A stretch of 64,000 nucleotides of DNA. Source: Porphyra umbilicalis (lineage: Eukaryota > Rhodophyta > Bangiophyceae > Bangiales > Bangiaceae). The position numbers and the translations under genes are program-made. The notes beneath the pieces are model-generated. The model made no database searches, was not told where the DNA came from, and was given only the letters and a program-made list of their open reading frames with translations. The stretch lies in the NCBI GenBank assembly GCA_002049455.2, contig KV918898.1, positions 124,001-188,000 on the forward strand, given 5' to 3'. Below, in pieces: positions 52,141-63,304 of the stretch (position 1 is its first letter; each line of letters opens with the position of its first letter).

Positions 52141-52689
52141 GCGCGCGGCGGACGACTAGGGCGGACGGTTCGCACCTGTGTCCCGGAGCCTCGGCGGGGA
52201 GAAAACGCCACGCCGACGCAACATGTCCCGGGGGGTGTTGGCCGGTCCCCCCGGACCCCGTTGGTAGGTCGTTCCCGTCAGCCCCTGGTCTGAGGCGACG
52301 GCTCGGTCGGTCGCCGCGGGATTTGCGTGGTCGGGGTCAAAGGGCGACGTGCCGTGCACCGTCGCCACCGAACCACCGCCCGCTGTTGACGCCGTCGGGC
52401 CCCCTCGCCCCAGGGCGATGAGGTAAAGCAAGGACGGCAGCCCGCCCCGTCCGTCCGGCCGGGCCCTGGCAACCGCGGCGACGTCACCATCGCTCACGAC
52501 CGCACGGGGAGCGCCTCTGGCGAGGGACCAACCAATACAAATAAGTACAACACGAGACAAATCCCCCAATGCGAAAATTAAAGACGAGGGGGATCGCGGC
52601 TGCCGGGCTGCGCCTGACGTGGCGGCCCCTGGCGTGGCCTCGCGGTGGCGCGCGCGCGCCTCATAACCGCCACGCCCAGCGGTAGGGTT
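52141..52689. other. No gene recognised
   Basis: GC-rich DNA upstream of gypsy-2 gag. It could be the leader of that element; no LTR match was found elsewhere in the window. Confidence 0.4.
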
Positions 52690-53665
52690 GTGCAACACGC
52701 CCGGGGCGTGCGAAATTGCACGCCTGGGGCGTGCAATTTCACGCATTTTGGTCGTGTCACGCCCTGCACGCCAAGAATTTTAAGGGCGTGATTGGGGCGT
52801 GCTTAATAATAAAAGTACATGATTTCAACTGCGCTCTCGGGGCGCCCGTCCACCGAATTTTTTCGGTGCAGTTTTGTGCCACCTTTGTAACTTTTTCAGG
52901 GCGCGGTGTCTTACTGGTCCGCCGAGCGTCCACAAACAAGGTGCTCGAGGCCATGAGGAGTGGGTACCCTTTTTCCGTCGTGCGCCCACAAAGAAGGTGC
53001 TCAACGCCATGATGCGCGGGCGCCATCTGAGCGGGACGGCACAGCAACGGCCACCTGCTTTCATCAGCCAGGGAGGACGCAGAGGGGCTCCTTGACATGG
53101 GCGCCGATGAGGACGTTCAATGCGACGCATCGGGCGCCAGCAACGACCAGGCCGACGGCAGTGGTGGAGGGGTGCCGGAGGCACGCTATGAGCCTCCTGA
53201 ACGAGGAGGTCGCCTGATGCGCCATGCTTGGCGCCGGCGTCCCTGGACAGGACTTTGGTCGTCCCGGCGACGAGGACGCTCCCGCGGCCACCACCGAGAG
53301 TGATTCGATGACCATCTGCTTTGTCTTTGTGCGCGGTGAGATGGGTGGGACAGCGGGCGGTGGGGCGGGCGGTGGAGGCCAGGCGAGCCGACGTCCCGTG
53401 ATGCTGCAAAGTATCTTTGACGCAGAGTGGCAGAGGCCAAGAGAGTGTATCGCATGCAGCTGTTTCCTTCATGTTTTCTGGCATGTTTGTGGTCCTTTGA
53501 ACCATCCAAATTGCAAGAATATTTGGTACTTTGAATCGCTCATCAAGTAAGTGCCAAAACATGAAGGCTACATAAGGGGCGTGAAGAGAGGCGTGCCAAT
53601 GTTGGGGGCGTGCAGAAGGGCGTGGTTAGGCGTGCGTCGCCCACCCCGCCACCCAAAAAGGGGCG
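52690..53665. repeat. Region bounded by inverted CACGCC-rich clusters
   Basis: Both edges (52690-52800 and 53570-53665) carry many gcgtg/cacgc motifs in opposed orientation, including tcacgccctgcacgcc on the left and its complement-like partner on the right. A strong hairpin (gcgtgcgaaattgcacgc) lies at 52706-52745. Between them is a degenerate coding-like stretch with a doubled peptide (TNKVLEAMRSG then KKVLNAMMRG, 52930-53020). It may be a DNA element with subterminal repeats, possibly the 5' end of the KDZ element. Confidence 0.4.
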
Positions 53666-55406
53666 TGAGCCACGGCCTCGTCGTCAGCCGAAGATACTTC
53701 ACTCGGACACAGCGGCGGAAGTGGCGCGGACAGGAGTGAAGCTGTCGACATCGCGAGTTCCGACTGTGCGATGGCCGCATCGGCGGCGGCGTCGGCGTCC
53801 GACGCCATCCCCCTCGCCGAGTCGCTGCTCGGCGTACAAAGGCACCAAGGTCAAGCGTTCGAAAGAGAAGGAGCGCTCGGTGGCAATGGCAAAAGATCTG
53901 GAGGCGTCTTTGGTTCGCTGGCGGGTGGACAACCCGGATGCTGTGGCCACGCACGCCTGGACTGCTGCTCCTGCTGAAGAGGACGGGTAAGGCAGTGGAG
54001 CCGATGCTGGCGCTGAGGCTACCGGCGGGGCGCAAGGGCCAAGTGCAAATGGAGGTCGTGGCGACGGCGGCCGTGGGCCGACCTCGACGGTGAAGCCCAG
54101 ACGCAAAACACCCAAGCCCAAGGAAAAGGTCAAACCGGGCGAGGAGCCGGCCCTGCTCATCCCGAAGCCGCTTTTGCAGCCGATCATGCGCACGCTCGAC
54201 AGCAACGACGTGGATCACATCTGCCGCATGGCGCTCGCGTTTTCCCTCGACTCTGTGTTTGCTGGCCTCAAGCAGCGACAATTTGCTGGCGTCACGGCCA
54301 TCTTTGAGACGCTCCGCGGGAGCGAGCCGCGGGCGCACATTGAGTGCATGGTGGCAGAGGCCACCGGAAAGGATCGGGAGCGTTTCCCTATGATGCGGGC
54401 GGGCCAGTGCCTCGTCGAGCTACGACACAGCAAGGTTGCATTGCAAGCGGCGGTGCCGGTGTTCCATCGAAAACCCGACTTTGCGGAGGCAATCGCCGAT
54501 GTGTTACAGAGTGCTGTTCAGTGTGCCACACGCTTCTATGCGGACTTCTCGGTGAACCTGCAGGCACGGCACGAGTACTTGGAGCGCTACCTCAAGCCGG
54601 GCATATCTGACGACGAGATGATCGCTGCCTTTCAGATGTGGTACCCGTCCGCGTCGACGAAGACGTCTGCCACGGGCGTCTACACGCCTTGCCGCATGCA
54701 GTGCCGCGCAGAGGCGTATGACAAGACGAACAAGACGCCCTGCGGCACGTGCGAGAAGGGGTTTTCATCATCTGACAAGTTTTCTGACGGGGTATTGACG
54801 TTGTGCTGTGCCTGTGGTCATCCCAAGATCCTCGGTTATGTGGTGTTGGACCGGAAGGAGAGTCCCCAGGTATTGATCAACGTTCTTTTTACTGGTTTTC
54901 CCTCTCTGCCTCGGTACTTGGTCTATGACTTTTCGTGCGGGGTGGTGCGCTGCGCATTGGTCAAGCTCCCCTGGATGCTGCGTGACCTCTCGGTGGTTTC
55001 GGACCGCTTCCATGTGTGTAACCTCACGTGTTCTCATTTCTACATCGCCAACTCGTATGGAGAGCTTGACTACAAGAACACGCTCGTCCATGAGCAGCGG
55101 AACGCGGCGATTCGCAAGATGGAGCAGATTTTGACGGGCGCCGGGCACTACGGCTACATGGCGTTGCTCTGCTACCATACGAGCGTCCGCAACTCCTTTG
55201 CCGAGTCGTGGTCTATGTACCAGCAGAATGCACTTGCCGACGCAGAGGCCAACGCAGAGGCGCTTGCGCAGCAGGCACCAAGTAGCACCAGGCAGGACCA
55301 ACCTGGTCCCTCGCAGCTTATCTTGCCGCCATCATTTGACAAGTGCGTCCTCGGCCACGGCAAGGCTTCTTCCTTGCACTCTGTCAGTCGGTCCACCCTG
55401 AGGTAG
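53610..55406 (+). CDS. KDZ-superfamily (Zisupton/Kyakuja-like) transposase
   Basis: The main frame (after 53990 to TAG 55404-55406) has a basic N-terminus (KPRRKTPKPKEK), a cysteine cluster (CRMQC, CGTCEKG, LCCACGH) like the CxC domains of KDZ proteins, then LPRYLVYDFSCGVVRCAL, VSDRFHVCNLTCSHFY and NTLVHEQRNAAIRKM. The Y-D, D-R-F-H-x-x-x-x-x-C-S and E-Q-x-N blocks in this order mark KDZ transposases; Asp and Glu there are the likely catalytic residues. The same frame upstream (RCSAYKGTKVKRSKEKE, VRWRVDNPDAVATHAW) is cut off by a TAA at 53988-53990. A good 5' splice site (GGGTAAGG, 53985-53992) overlaps that stop, so an intron is possible. Length is short for the family. No start is certain. 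Ends of the element were not fixed. Confidence 0.68.
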
Positions 55407-57980
55407 ACGCTCCACTGTCTGACAGACCACCCAGGGGACGCCCGCATCCATAGTTGGCTGCGCCTTCGCACCGTTGCCGCGAGGACATTGTGGGGGAAGG
55501 GGGCTTATTTGTTAAGTAGATCAAGCAGAGCGCGCAAGAGGACGACTTTGACTTGCCGCTGCATCAGACGCAGCCATTCCTGCGTACGTGACGCATGGGC
55601 GAGCACCGGGTGTGAGCCGCGGCCGCAGAACCCCGCCGCGCGCAACGTTATGCGACGCCCTACGTAGCGCCTAGGCGCCCCGCGCTGCGCGAGGGAAGCG
55701 GGCAACCGACGCACGGGTGTTTATTCAATCGTACACAGGTGCGTGAGGAGCGCTGCGGTGCTTGTCGGGTGGAGGAGAGGGGGCGGCTGGGCACTGAGAT
55801 GCAGGCCACGACGCAATCCGCGCTAGGGATGGGGGAACTCTATCGCATAGCGAGGAGAGGCAAAGCTGTATCACCTGTTATGTCGGGGTGCTGCAGGGGG
55901 CGCGTGCGCCGGCGCGAGGCAGGCGCCAGCTCGCCCCGGATGGCTGTGGGCAACGGGGGATGGTGGAGGAGTCGGGAGGAGAGGGTATCTGCTGAGGGGA
56001 CGTCGGCGGGATTATTTGATATACACCCGCGGCGGGCTCCACCACCCCCTGATTTGTCACTCGTGGAAGGGTGCGCGGTGTCACCGTCGGCTGCTGCACT
56101 CCCCCTCTTACGGTCGTGCGATGCGCGCCGACGCGCCGGGGCGCCGCCCAGCGGTGTGTGGATCATTGCGGCGACTGACGCACGGCCGTCCATAATTTTC
56201 TTTACTCCTGTGCGCGTCGCCGGCACCTATGATTTTCGGCCGCCTTGGACAGGGGCGGGGACGGCGGGGTTCTGAGATGCAGGCCATGACACAAGCCAAG
56301 GTGCAGATGGGGGGGATGCCGAGGCGAATGAGGAGAGGCGGTGGTGCGGCAGATTTGGTGGGGGGCCGTGGTGGGAAGCGGGGGTGCCGGCGCAGGCGTG
56401 AGCGGCGCTGGTGAGGGGCAGGTCGCTGTGTGCGTGAGGTGCTTGATGTTGTTAAGCAGCGGTACACCGTGCGGTACGACATCACTGCCGATGGCGCTGC
56501 GCGTGCTCAGTGCTTTTTGACTGATTTGTTTTGTTTTTTCTTGCGGAGCGCTGTTGCCGGCAGTCATGGTTGTCAGCGTTTGGTTTGGTTTGCCAAACAT
56601 GAACGGAATTCAACCGGATTCACTTGAACGCTTGAGCGTTCAGGTTGAACGCAACATGTCAAAGCCACGTTTAATGTAGTTGAGATTGTGCTTGGGAAAA
56701 TCGGGTTGTCTGACTCGAGCTCCATCGAGCTTGAGTCGCCAAGCCGATGTAGCGTGTGCATAGTAGGCCTGCTGCAGTCCCGGCGACAGAGTCCTGCTTG
56801 CCTGCCACACCACCGCGACACAATCCAAACGACTTGTACGAGCCGACGCCGGCGCGACGACGCTGACAACCGCCTGGGCCTCCGCGCAGTAACGGAGACC
56901 GGGGGACCAAACAGAAAGGACCAAACACCGATACGTGTAGACGGGGCGTTGAGGGCGAGTGGATGCCCGGTTGTCTGAGAAGCAGCTTGCTGCACTCCGC
57001 GCAATCCTTTGTGCGACCACGACCCATCCATCCTCCAGCCAAAAAGGCTATGATTTACGCACACGTTAACAGCAGATGAATCGATCTACGTACTCAGCGC
57101 CTAGGGTGCTACACAGCCGATTGGCAACAGTTGACATGAAGGAGGGTCTCGGAGCAGAATTGTCAGCGCGACTGACCTGCAGGGGGTATGGCAACGAGGC
57201 AGTCAGAGCGGCCGCACAGCGCCGAACCACCTGGCTAATCAATTGGAAGGGGTCAGCGAAAGCTCCTGTCTGCCCGGGAAAGAAATCATAAATACAACCA
57301 AGTCGTTTGTCGTTTGGTTTGGTTCGTTTCTTGAAATCAACCTGATTCATCGGACCATCTGTAGATTCAACTTGAACTTACAACCCTGCCGGCAGTCGAG
57401 CTTCGTTCAATCAATATTAGACGCGATGCCAAGTCCAGGGTGTTTTCGCGAACGCGCTTTCAGTCTGCATACTGTGTACGGTGTGCCCTCCACACAGGGA
57501 GACGGATGCTCGTCCTTATTTAATCCTAGCCACAAAATCGAGGAATTCACAGTATAGGTCTGCGGCCCGATTTGCTCACGCAGCCACATCGATTCTGGAG
57601 GTCGGCGTGACGCGAAATTGGAATCGTCCCCCAGTGATCATCAGATCAAGTGGAGGAACTCCCCGGGGTTTTCTGGTGGACCGTCCTGGCCTAATCTCAA
57701 ACGTAGAATAGGATAGGGCGAGATCTATGACGCAAGACTGTCCTGGAAACAGTCCCGACGGTGGCGTTCGGACTTTACTCAGGATCATCCTTGAGATCAA
57801 ACGAGGATCACTGGAGGACTGTTCCGCAGATGGTCTGCCGGATCAAATGGAAAACCAATCGGTGCCTTGGTCGCTGGGGGGGCTAGAAATGGCTGGCCAA
57901 TGAGCGCACGGCAGCCGTCCGCCGGTGGTCCACCTTGAAGGACGTGTCCTTCGTACCTTTCCTATTGTCAGAAAGGGGGA
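55407..57980. other. No confident gene; scattered short frames
   Basis: A minus-strand frame at 55505-55714 ends SRTQEWLRLMQRQVKVVLLR and looks mildly protein-like. The rest (55740-57980) shows only short frames. The 30-bp motif of 12615-12644 recurs at 57435-57464. A plus-strand frame at 57984-58334 with paired cysteines (CLRCHTAV, CPSWCSYG) could be an upstream exon of the next gene but is in another frame. Confidence 0.45.
57435..57464. repeat. 30-bp motif shared with 12615-12644
   Basis: One difference in 30 bp; core cgcgaacgcg. Flanking DNA is unrelated. Confidence 0.6.
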
Positions 57981-58233
57981 TCGGTGCAGAGTGTCCGAGC
58001 CGGGAATCTGCCGAGCAGCTCCAACTCGTGCCGATCAGCAGATCAGAGCCTCCCTCGCCATAGGTACACCGAGGTGAGCCTCCGTCGATGCTTGAGGTGC
58101 CACACCGCAGTCGCATCGTGCCGGCGTCCTGTGCCTTGGGCCCTTGATCTCGCTGTGTATCCCCGTCAAACAGGTCCTCGGCTGTGTCCCTCTTGGTGCT
58201 CCTACGGGCGTGCGTATGTGGTGTTAACGTGCA

Positions 58234-61200
58234 GTGTCGGATACTGTGCTACGCACGCACGGGCCCCCTTTCCTGGTCGCCATGAAGCGTCGCAGGCGCG
58301 GTCCACGAGGTTCTGCGTTTTTCAATCTCACTGATGCCAACCTGATTCATTTGCAAGCACATCCCACGAACTCGGATTCTGCAGAGCATGATGTCGGCCG
58401 TGAAGGCGACGGTGGGGGCTCGGCAGGCAGACCCCAACCTGTCCCTGGCAGAGCGATACAACGAGTGTCCCATATAGAGGAGTACGACGACGTCGCCCTG
58501 TCATCAGAATCTGAGTCAGACGCTTACCCATCAGACGACACAGAATTTTCGAGTGCATCTGAGCACCCTGATGAGGGGTTTGCAACACGTCGCGAGTTCT
58601 TATGTTTTGGGTACCTCTATGGGCGAGTGCGCGTGACGCTCAGACAGTATGACATGATGCGAGAGGCCGAGAACTCCTTTATCCCGCAGGCGGAAGCGCC
58701 CTCGACGTGGCGCTTACGGCAGTTGCGCAAGCACATGCTGAAGTCTGCCATACCACTGCGAAGAGAAACGACCACACGTCAGCTTCCCGTTGGCAAAGGA
58801 AGAGCCTTGCGAAAACTGCCTGACGCAATCGTGTAGTACATTCCTTTCTCTGAGCACGTAAAGCGGGACTTTGGAGATCCCAAGACGGCTGCTCTTTTCC
58901 ACAGTAAAGGGGAATCGTGCATGGGCACAGCTGAGCGGCCTGCAGAGTTTTATCAGACTGTAGTGGCCAGGGATCCCGCGAGGTATAACGTGAAGAACGT
59001 CCTGTTCCGAGACCGGTACAGGTACGACATTGGATGTATCGCCCAGGTCTCTCTTGATGCACCTACGACGTTCAAGGCCAGTCTGCTGAGCACAGCCATT
59101 GCTTGTGACGGCAGCTTTACCACATCCGCGTCCACGTATGCTCCCCAGAGCGCACTTCGACTTGGGGACTCCCTCGCGTAGTTTCCTGCTTTTCCTAATT
59201 TCGTACCGCCCGCGAGCTGGGCACCATGCTTCACCGAAGAGCGCAGGTTTACTTTGCGGTTTACGCGGTCCGGTGGCGTACTGGTTCTTGTCGTGAAAGC
59301 ATCAGCCATGATGGAACAAGACTCGTGGTCCGCCTTAACGTCACTGCGGCCACTGGAGCTCTCGCAGGCGGCAGAGCCCCCTGAGTGTGCTCTCCCGGAA
59401 AAAGACCCCTACACGCTATATGTTTCATTGTACGGTGCTGAATGCAACGTATACAAGCGTCGACGGGGAAGCCCGGAGGGCTACTATGGAGCATACACAT
59501 CTCTCAGCATCAAGGATCGTGCGTTTTCTGTTCGTCCACTGTTTTATTTGCCACCAGGAGCCAACCCGGACGCACTTCTCAAGCGCGTGGTGGAAGACGT
59601 ACTCCTCGCGAGTAAGGAAGGTGTTCACGTGTATGATGCCTTCAAACAGAAGAACGTGGTAGTTCGTGTGTACCTGTGTCTTGGTCTCTTTGATTTCCCT
59701 ATGGCTGCAAAGCTTTCCAACTCGGTCGGTGCCCCAGGCATAGAGCACTGCACTAGCTGCGACATTGTCCAATTAAAGACCACGACAGCCCGGAAAGAGC
59801 GAGCCATGAGCAGCATGACCTCTTTCGACGTTAAGGACTCTCGCTACTCTCGAACGCAAGAGCGGACTGCGCTTATCATGTCGGCCGTGAAGAGCTCCCC
59901 ACAGCTGTCTGCGGAATCCGTGAAGGATGCACTGCTTCTTAATGGCATATCCGATAAGTCCGGCAGCCTGATCATGCGTCTTGAAGAGGCACGGGGTCCC
60001 GGGAGTTTCGACATACACGAGCATGTGGTTGTCGCTCCCTCACACCTACTCTACTACAACATCGGGTCAAACCTTTTAATGGAAGCCTACGATGCCTTAT
60101 CAGTAGAGCAACGGGACTCATTCACAAAGCAGATGCGTCGCTGTGCGAAGTATGTCCCGACGCACACAGTCTTGTCGTCGTTCAAACCCGAAAAGATGGG
60201 TGGCACAACCCTCTCAATGACAGACTATGCAGTGCTGCTCACGGTGGGCCCGACTGTGCTGCAGTACTTGGTCCATCCTACAGCCACATCGCCACACGCA
60301 GTTGCCGCACTCAGTGCTCTTCATGCCCTCCGACGGTTCTCTACCGCACTTTTCTACCTCCCAACAGCTGCCTCGGATGGCGAGGAGGCCGTGCGAACGA
60401 GGCCTACTGTCGCTGAGCTCCAAGTCTTGGGCGAGAGTCTGATGATTAGACTGCGTCGGCTGGTGCCATTCAACGGGTCGTGGGAGCGACCATCTGTGCA
60501 CCGTTTACTAGAGCTCTTGTATCGCACTCTCCCGCTGGTGCAGCTCGGGCCCGCCATATGTGAGCTCATTTTTGAGAGGTTTCACCAGCTAACAAAGCGC
60601 GAGGTGAGCCAGAGCAACAGCTGGAACCCCGCTGAGTATGTCATACAGAGGTGGAGAGACACAGAACAGTACTCCCGAGTGCTATCTTTGCCAGGGGAAT
60701 ATGGAATACCCGCTTCATTGCTCATTGGTATGCGAGGCAAGAAGCTGAAGGCCGTCTCTTTCTACAGCCTGGGTCCGAGCAGAGGTCATGCGTCCACATT
60801 CAATGATGCTTGGCGTGCCATGCACGCTGTGCGCACGCTCTTGGGGCCCAAAGAAGATGTTTGGAAGCGCAATGCGCCCAACGCGGCCCTCACACTTTGG
60901 CGGAAGGCCGCGAGGAAAGAGCGATCGATTGTTATCGCAGAAGGGTCCACAGTGTCCATTGTTGACATTGTACCTGAAGAGCATGGCTCTGGAACGAGTG
61001 ACATGAACCACAAGCGCTTTGGTCGCGTTCACTCCATTGCAACCGTCAACGGCGAGCTTTACGTTGCCTACGAGCCATGGCGTGTACCGCACATGGCCTT
61101 CTCCGTCTTGGGCGAGCCGGCTGTCGTCGCTGTTGACGTAGCAGCTGATGTTACTATTGTCACCGCCGACCGCGTCGGCCAATTGGCATTTGTGCTTCCT

Positions 61201-61260
61201 TGTGGGCAGCGTAATGTCATGTTTACCAAACGTTCGGGCTTCCACTTTAAGAGCGGGTGA
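58234..61260 (+). CDS. TNP2-like (EnSpm/CACTA-type) transposase, two in-frame TAG codons
   Basis: One plus-strand frame runs from about 58234 to TGA 61258-61260, with TAG at 58834-58836 and 59179-59181. TNP2 features in order: an acidic Ser-rich region (SSESESDAYPSDD); KLPDAIV, stop, then YIPFSEHVKRDFGDPKTAAL, equivalent to the y-x-P-x-x-x-x-L-x-x-L-F block, so the first TAG interrupts conserved coding sequence; DPYTLYVSLYGAECNVYK, where the family has the first catalytic Asp; FYLPPGANPDALLKRVVEDV; LGLFDFPMAAKL; HCTSCDIV; HEHVVVAPSHLLYYNIGSNL; and a C-terminal domain (FGRVHSIATVNGELYVAYEP). It moves DNA by cut and paste in the family. With two stops and the altered DG site it is probably inactive, unless TAG is read through. 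GC content is well below that of the 13-16 kb genes. The start and element ends are unresolved. Confidence 0.68.
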
Positions 61261-61514
61261 CTGAGAGTGACTTGTGTATTTTATTCCTCTCTGACGTGTA
61301 CGTCGGACTCAGCTCATGGTTTGAATACTGAAATGCACCAAAACCAACGAGCAAGGGACCTACGATGGACTCAAGAGCGAATGAGAAGAATTTGATGAAT
61401 ATTACAACAGCCTATGTGTGACAGCCAGCAACGTGAGGCAGTACGAAGAAACATACATAGTGCGCATGGAGAAGCCAAAAGCAAGAAGAATAGAAAAAAC
61501 ACAAATGACATCGC
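61261..61514. terminator. Shared 3' region of two convergent genes
   Basis: The 254 bp between the transposase stop and the JmjC stop are AT-richer, with tattttattcc at 61278-61288 and aatattac at 61399-61406 that could act in 3' end formation. No precise site can be set. Confidence 0.35.
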
Positions 61515-63304
61515 TCATGCAGAACGTCCCACTGACAGCTTCTTCAATTCATCCACCAAGAGGTACACGGAGCTGTTCGAGAGCCACTGCACCACCACCG
61601 GAGCATGGCAACCCATGAGACGCCTCTGCGCCGGAGAGCCCTGGCGAAGTCCATCGTGCTCGCTCCCGAACATGGTCGGTGCGCAGCGCAGACAGCACAG
61701 AGGAGCAGTAGGTCCAGCTTCTTCTCCTAGCTGTTCAATGCACGTTGGGCAGACAATGACCGAGAGCCAAACGACTACGCCGCAATGAGGGCAAGACGTG
61801 CCATCAACTGAATAGTCTGTGACTGATTCCGTATCCTCATTAGGCAGCACCAAGGGTGTCCCTTTCGGCTGTATGTAGTTGTGCACGATAAACTTCGTCA
61901 CGCCCATGGACGCCCGCATCATGTCGACGATGGTGGCCTTCCTGCCAGCCCAGTCTGTGTCTGGACCCATCTCCAAAAAAGCCTGCGTATCGTCAAGGTA
62001 CTTTTCTAGGTAAGACACCATGACTTTGATATCCCGTTGGAACTGTTCTGGCTCTAACGCCTGATACGTCTTCTCGTCGCCGCACCACCATTCCCCAGCA
62101 GCGAGCTTCTGGGCCACAAGCACGAGCAGCTTTTCGAAAGGGATGTGGATAGTCAGCTTATTGCGCCAGTGCTCTGCGTGTTCCATCGCGTAAGAAAACC
62201 AGGCTGTGCAGGCAGTGTTCACGGCGGAGGCCACGTTTGGTCCCCCATTGAAGCCGCTGTGAAGGACGCCGTAACCCGTGACAACAAAGTCCCCAGGCTC
62301 CATCTCGTGGAATCCAACTCGTACACCACGACCCAGAAAGAGCGTTGCAGGCCACAAGCACGCCTTTGCAGCAAGAACTGTCCATACGTCACCTCCGGCC
62401 GCTTCCAATACAACCGGGTCCATAAGCTCTCGCATCACGCGCTCGGCGAGAGGGCATTCCGACGCCGGAACGAACCACCAAAACTTGCTCTCTCCGGCCT
62501 GCAAGTACGAACATGATTGCAACAGACTGTCCTCAACGTGCCAGCTAAAGTGAGAGCCTTGGGACCCAACGTACAGCAAGCTCGTGTTGATACCTTCGTC
62601 TGTGGACGCTGCACAGAGCATAGTGTGGTGATTCAATGTGCGAGGGTTCTCAAATCGCTGACGAGGCAGGCAAGACTCGGCATGGGCAGGACACGCAGGG
62701 TCGCCGAGACTCCTACTGCACCCATCCTTGTTGTCAGGTGACATATCTGAAAGATAGTACACATCTACGGGATTAAGGGCTCCACCCATCACGGCCCTCT
62801 CTTTGCCGGCAGCTGTGACTCGTCGCACCCAAGTCGCGCTGGGATCGTTCACACTGGCAAGGAAGCGCGTCACACCGAAGTCCCGGTATGCGGCTTGAAG
62901 GGCGTTTGCACTCTCACCGACTTGGGCTCTGAGTTCCGCACCTGACATTCGCTTTTCCCTTTCTGATGGCAGCTGTGCCCTCAAGTCTTTGCGCTTGACG
63001 CTCAGGTCAGGCGCAGGCCTACCAGAGAATGAGTCGCACATAATGGTAGGGAACTGCGGAAAGGTTTGAACGCGCACTCTGAGCTTATCCCCGGAATGTC
63101 GCTTTGGCAGTCGACTAGAGACGGGGCGCCTCTCGCGTGCTACTATTCGGAACACGTGCGCGCCAAATTGCCTGAATGATGCACTATTCGACCGAATCAG
63201 TCCGTGCAATCCCAACTCAGGAACAGAGTGTAACTCAGTCACAGGAACGGAGTAGAAATCCTTGGCACGTCGCGTGGAGACCCAAGCACTTGCGCAGACA
63301 CTTT
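61515..63304 (-). CDS. JmjC-domain 2-oxoglutarate/Fe(II) dioxygenase, histone-demethylase type
   Basis: The frame stays open from about 63304 to TGA at 61515. The JmjC core is clear: GSHFSWHVEDSLLQSCSY supplies the His and Glu of the iron site, ESKFWWFVPASE the Lys that holds 2-oxoglutarate, and FHEMEPGDFVVTGYGVLHSG the second His, followed by FNGGPNVASAVN. In the family these enzymes demethylate histone lysines; the layout is closest to the KDM4/KDM5 branch. After the core comes a helical part (EKLLVLVAQKLAAGEWWC) and a cysteine-rich tail (CPHCG, CPTC, CCLRC) likely to bind zinc. No JmjN, PHD or Tudor module is seen. The 63242 start would be GTG; the first in-frame ATG (63041) is internal, so an upstream exon probably carries the start. 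Convergent with the TNP2-like gene. The active-site residues look intact. Confidence 0.85.

Noticed and set aside
46130-52560. LTR pair for gypsy element 2
   Set aside because: 46131-46489 and 52141-52560 show no similarity to each other, so no LTRs can be claimed.
58833-58904. A 72-bp intron removing the first TAG of the TNP2-like gene
   Set aside because: GT and AG fit, but the segment encodes the conserved YIPFSEHVKRDF block, so it is coding sequence.
58234-61260. A variant genetic code with TAG read as an amino acid
   Set aside because: The KDZ frame ends at a TAG, and decay is a simpler explanation for two stops in a transposon.
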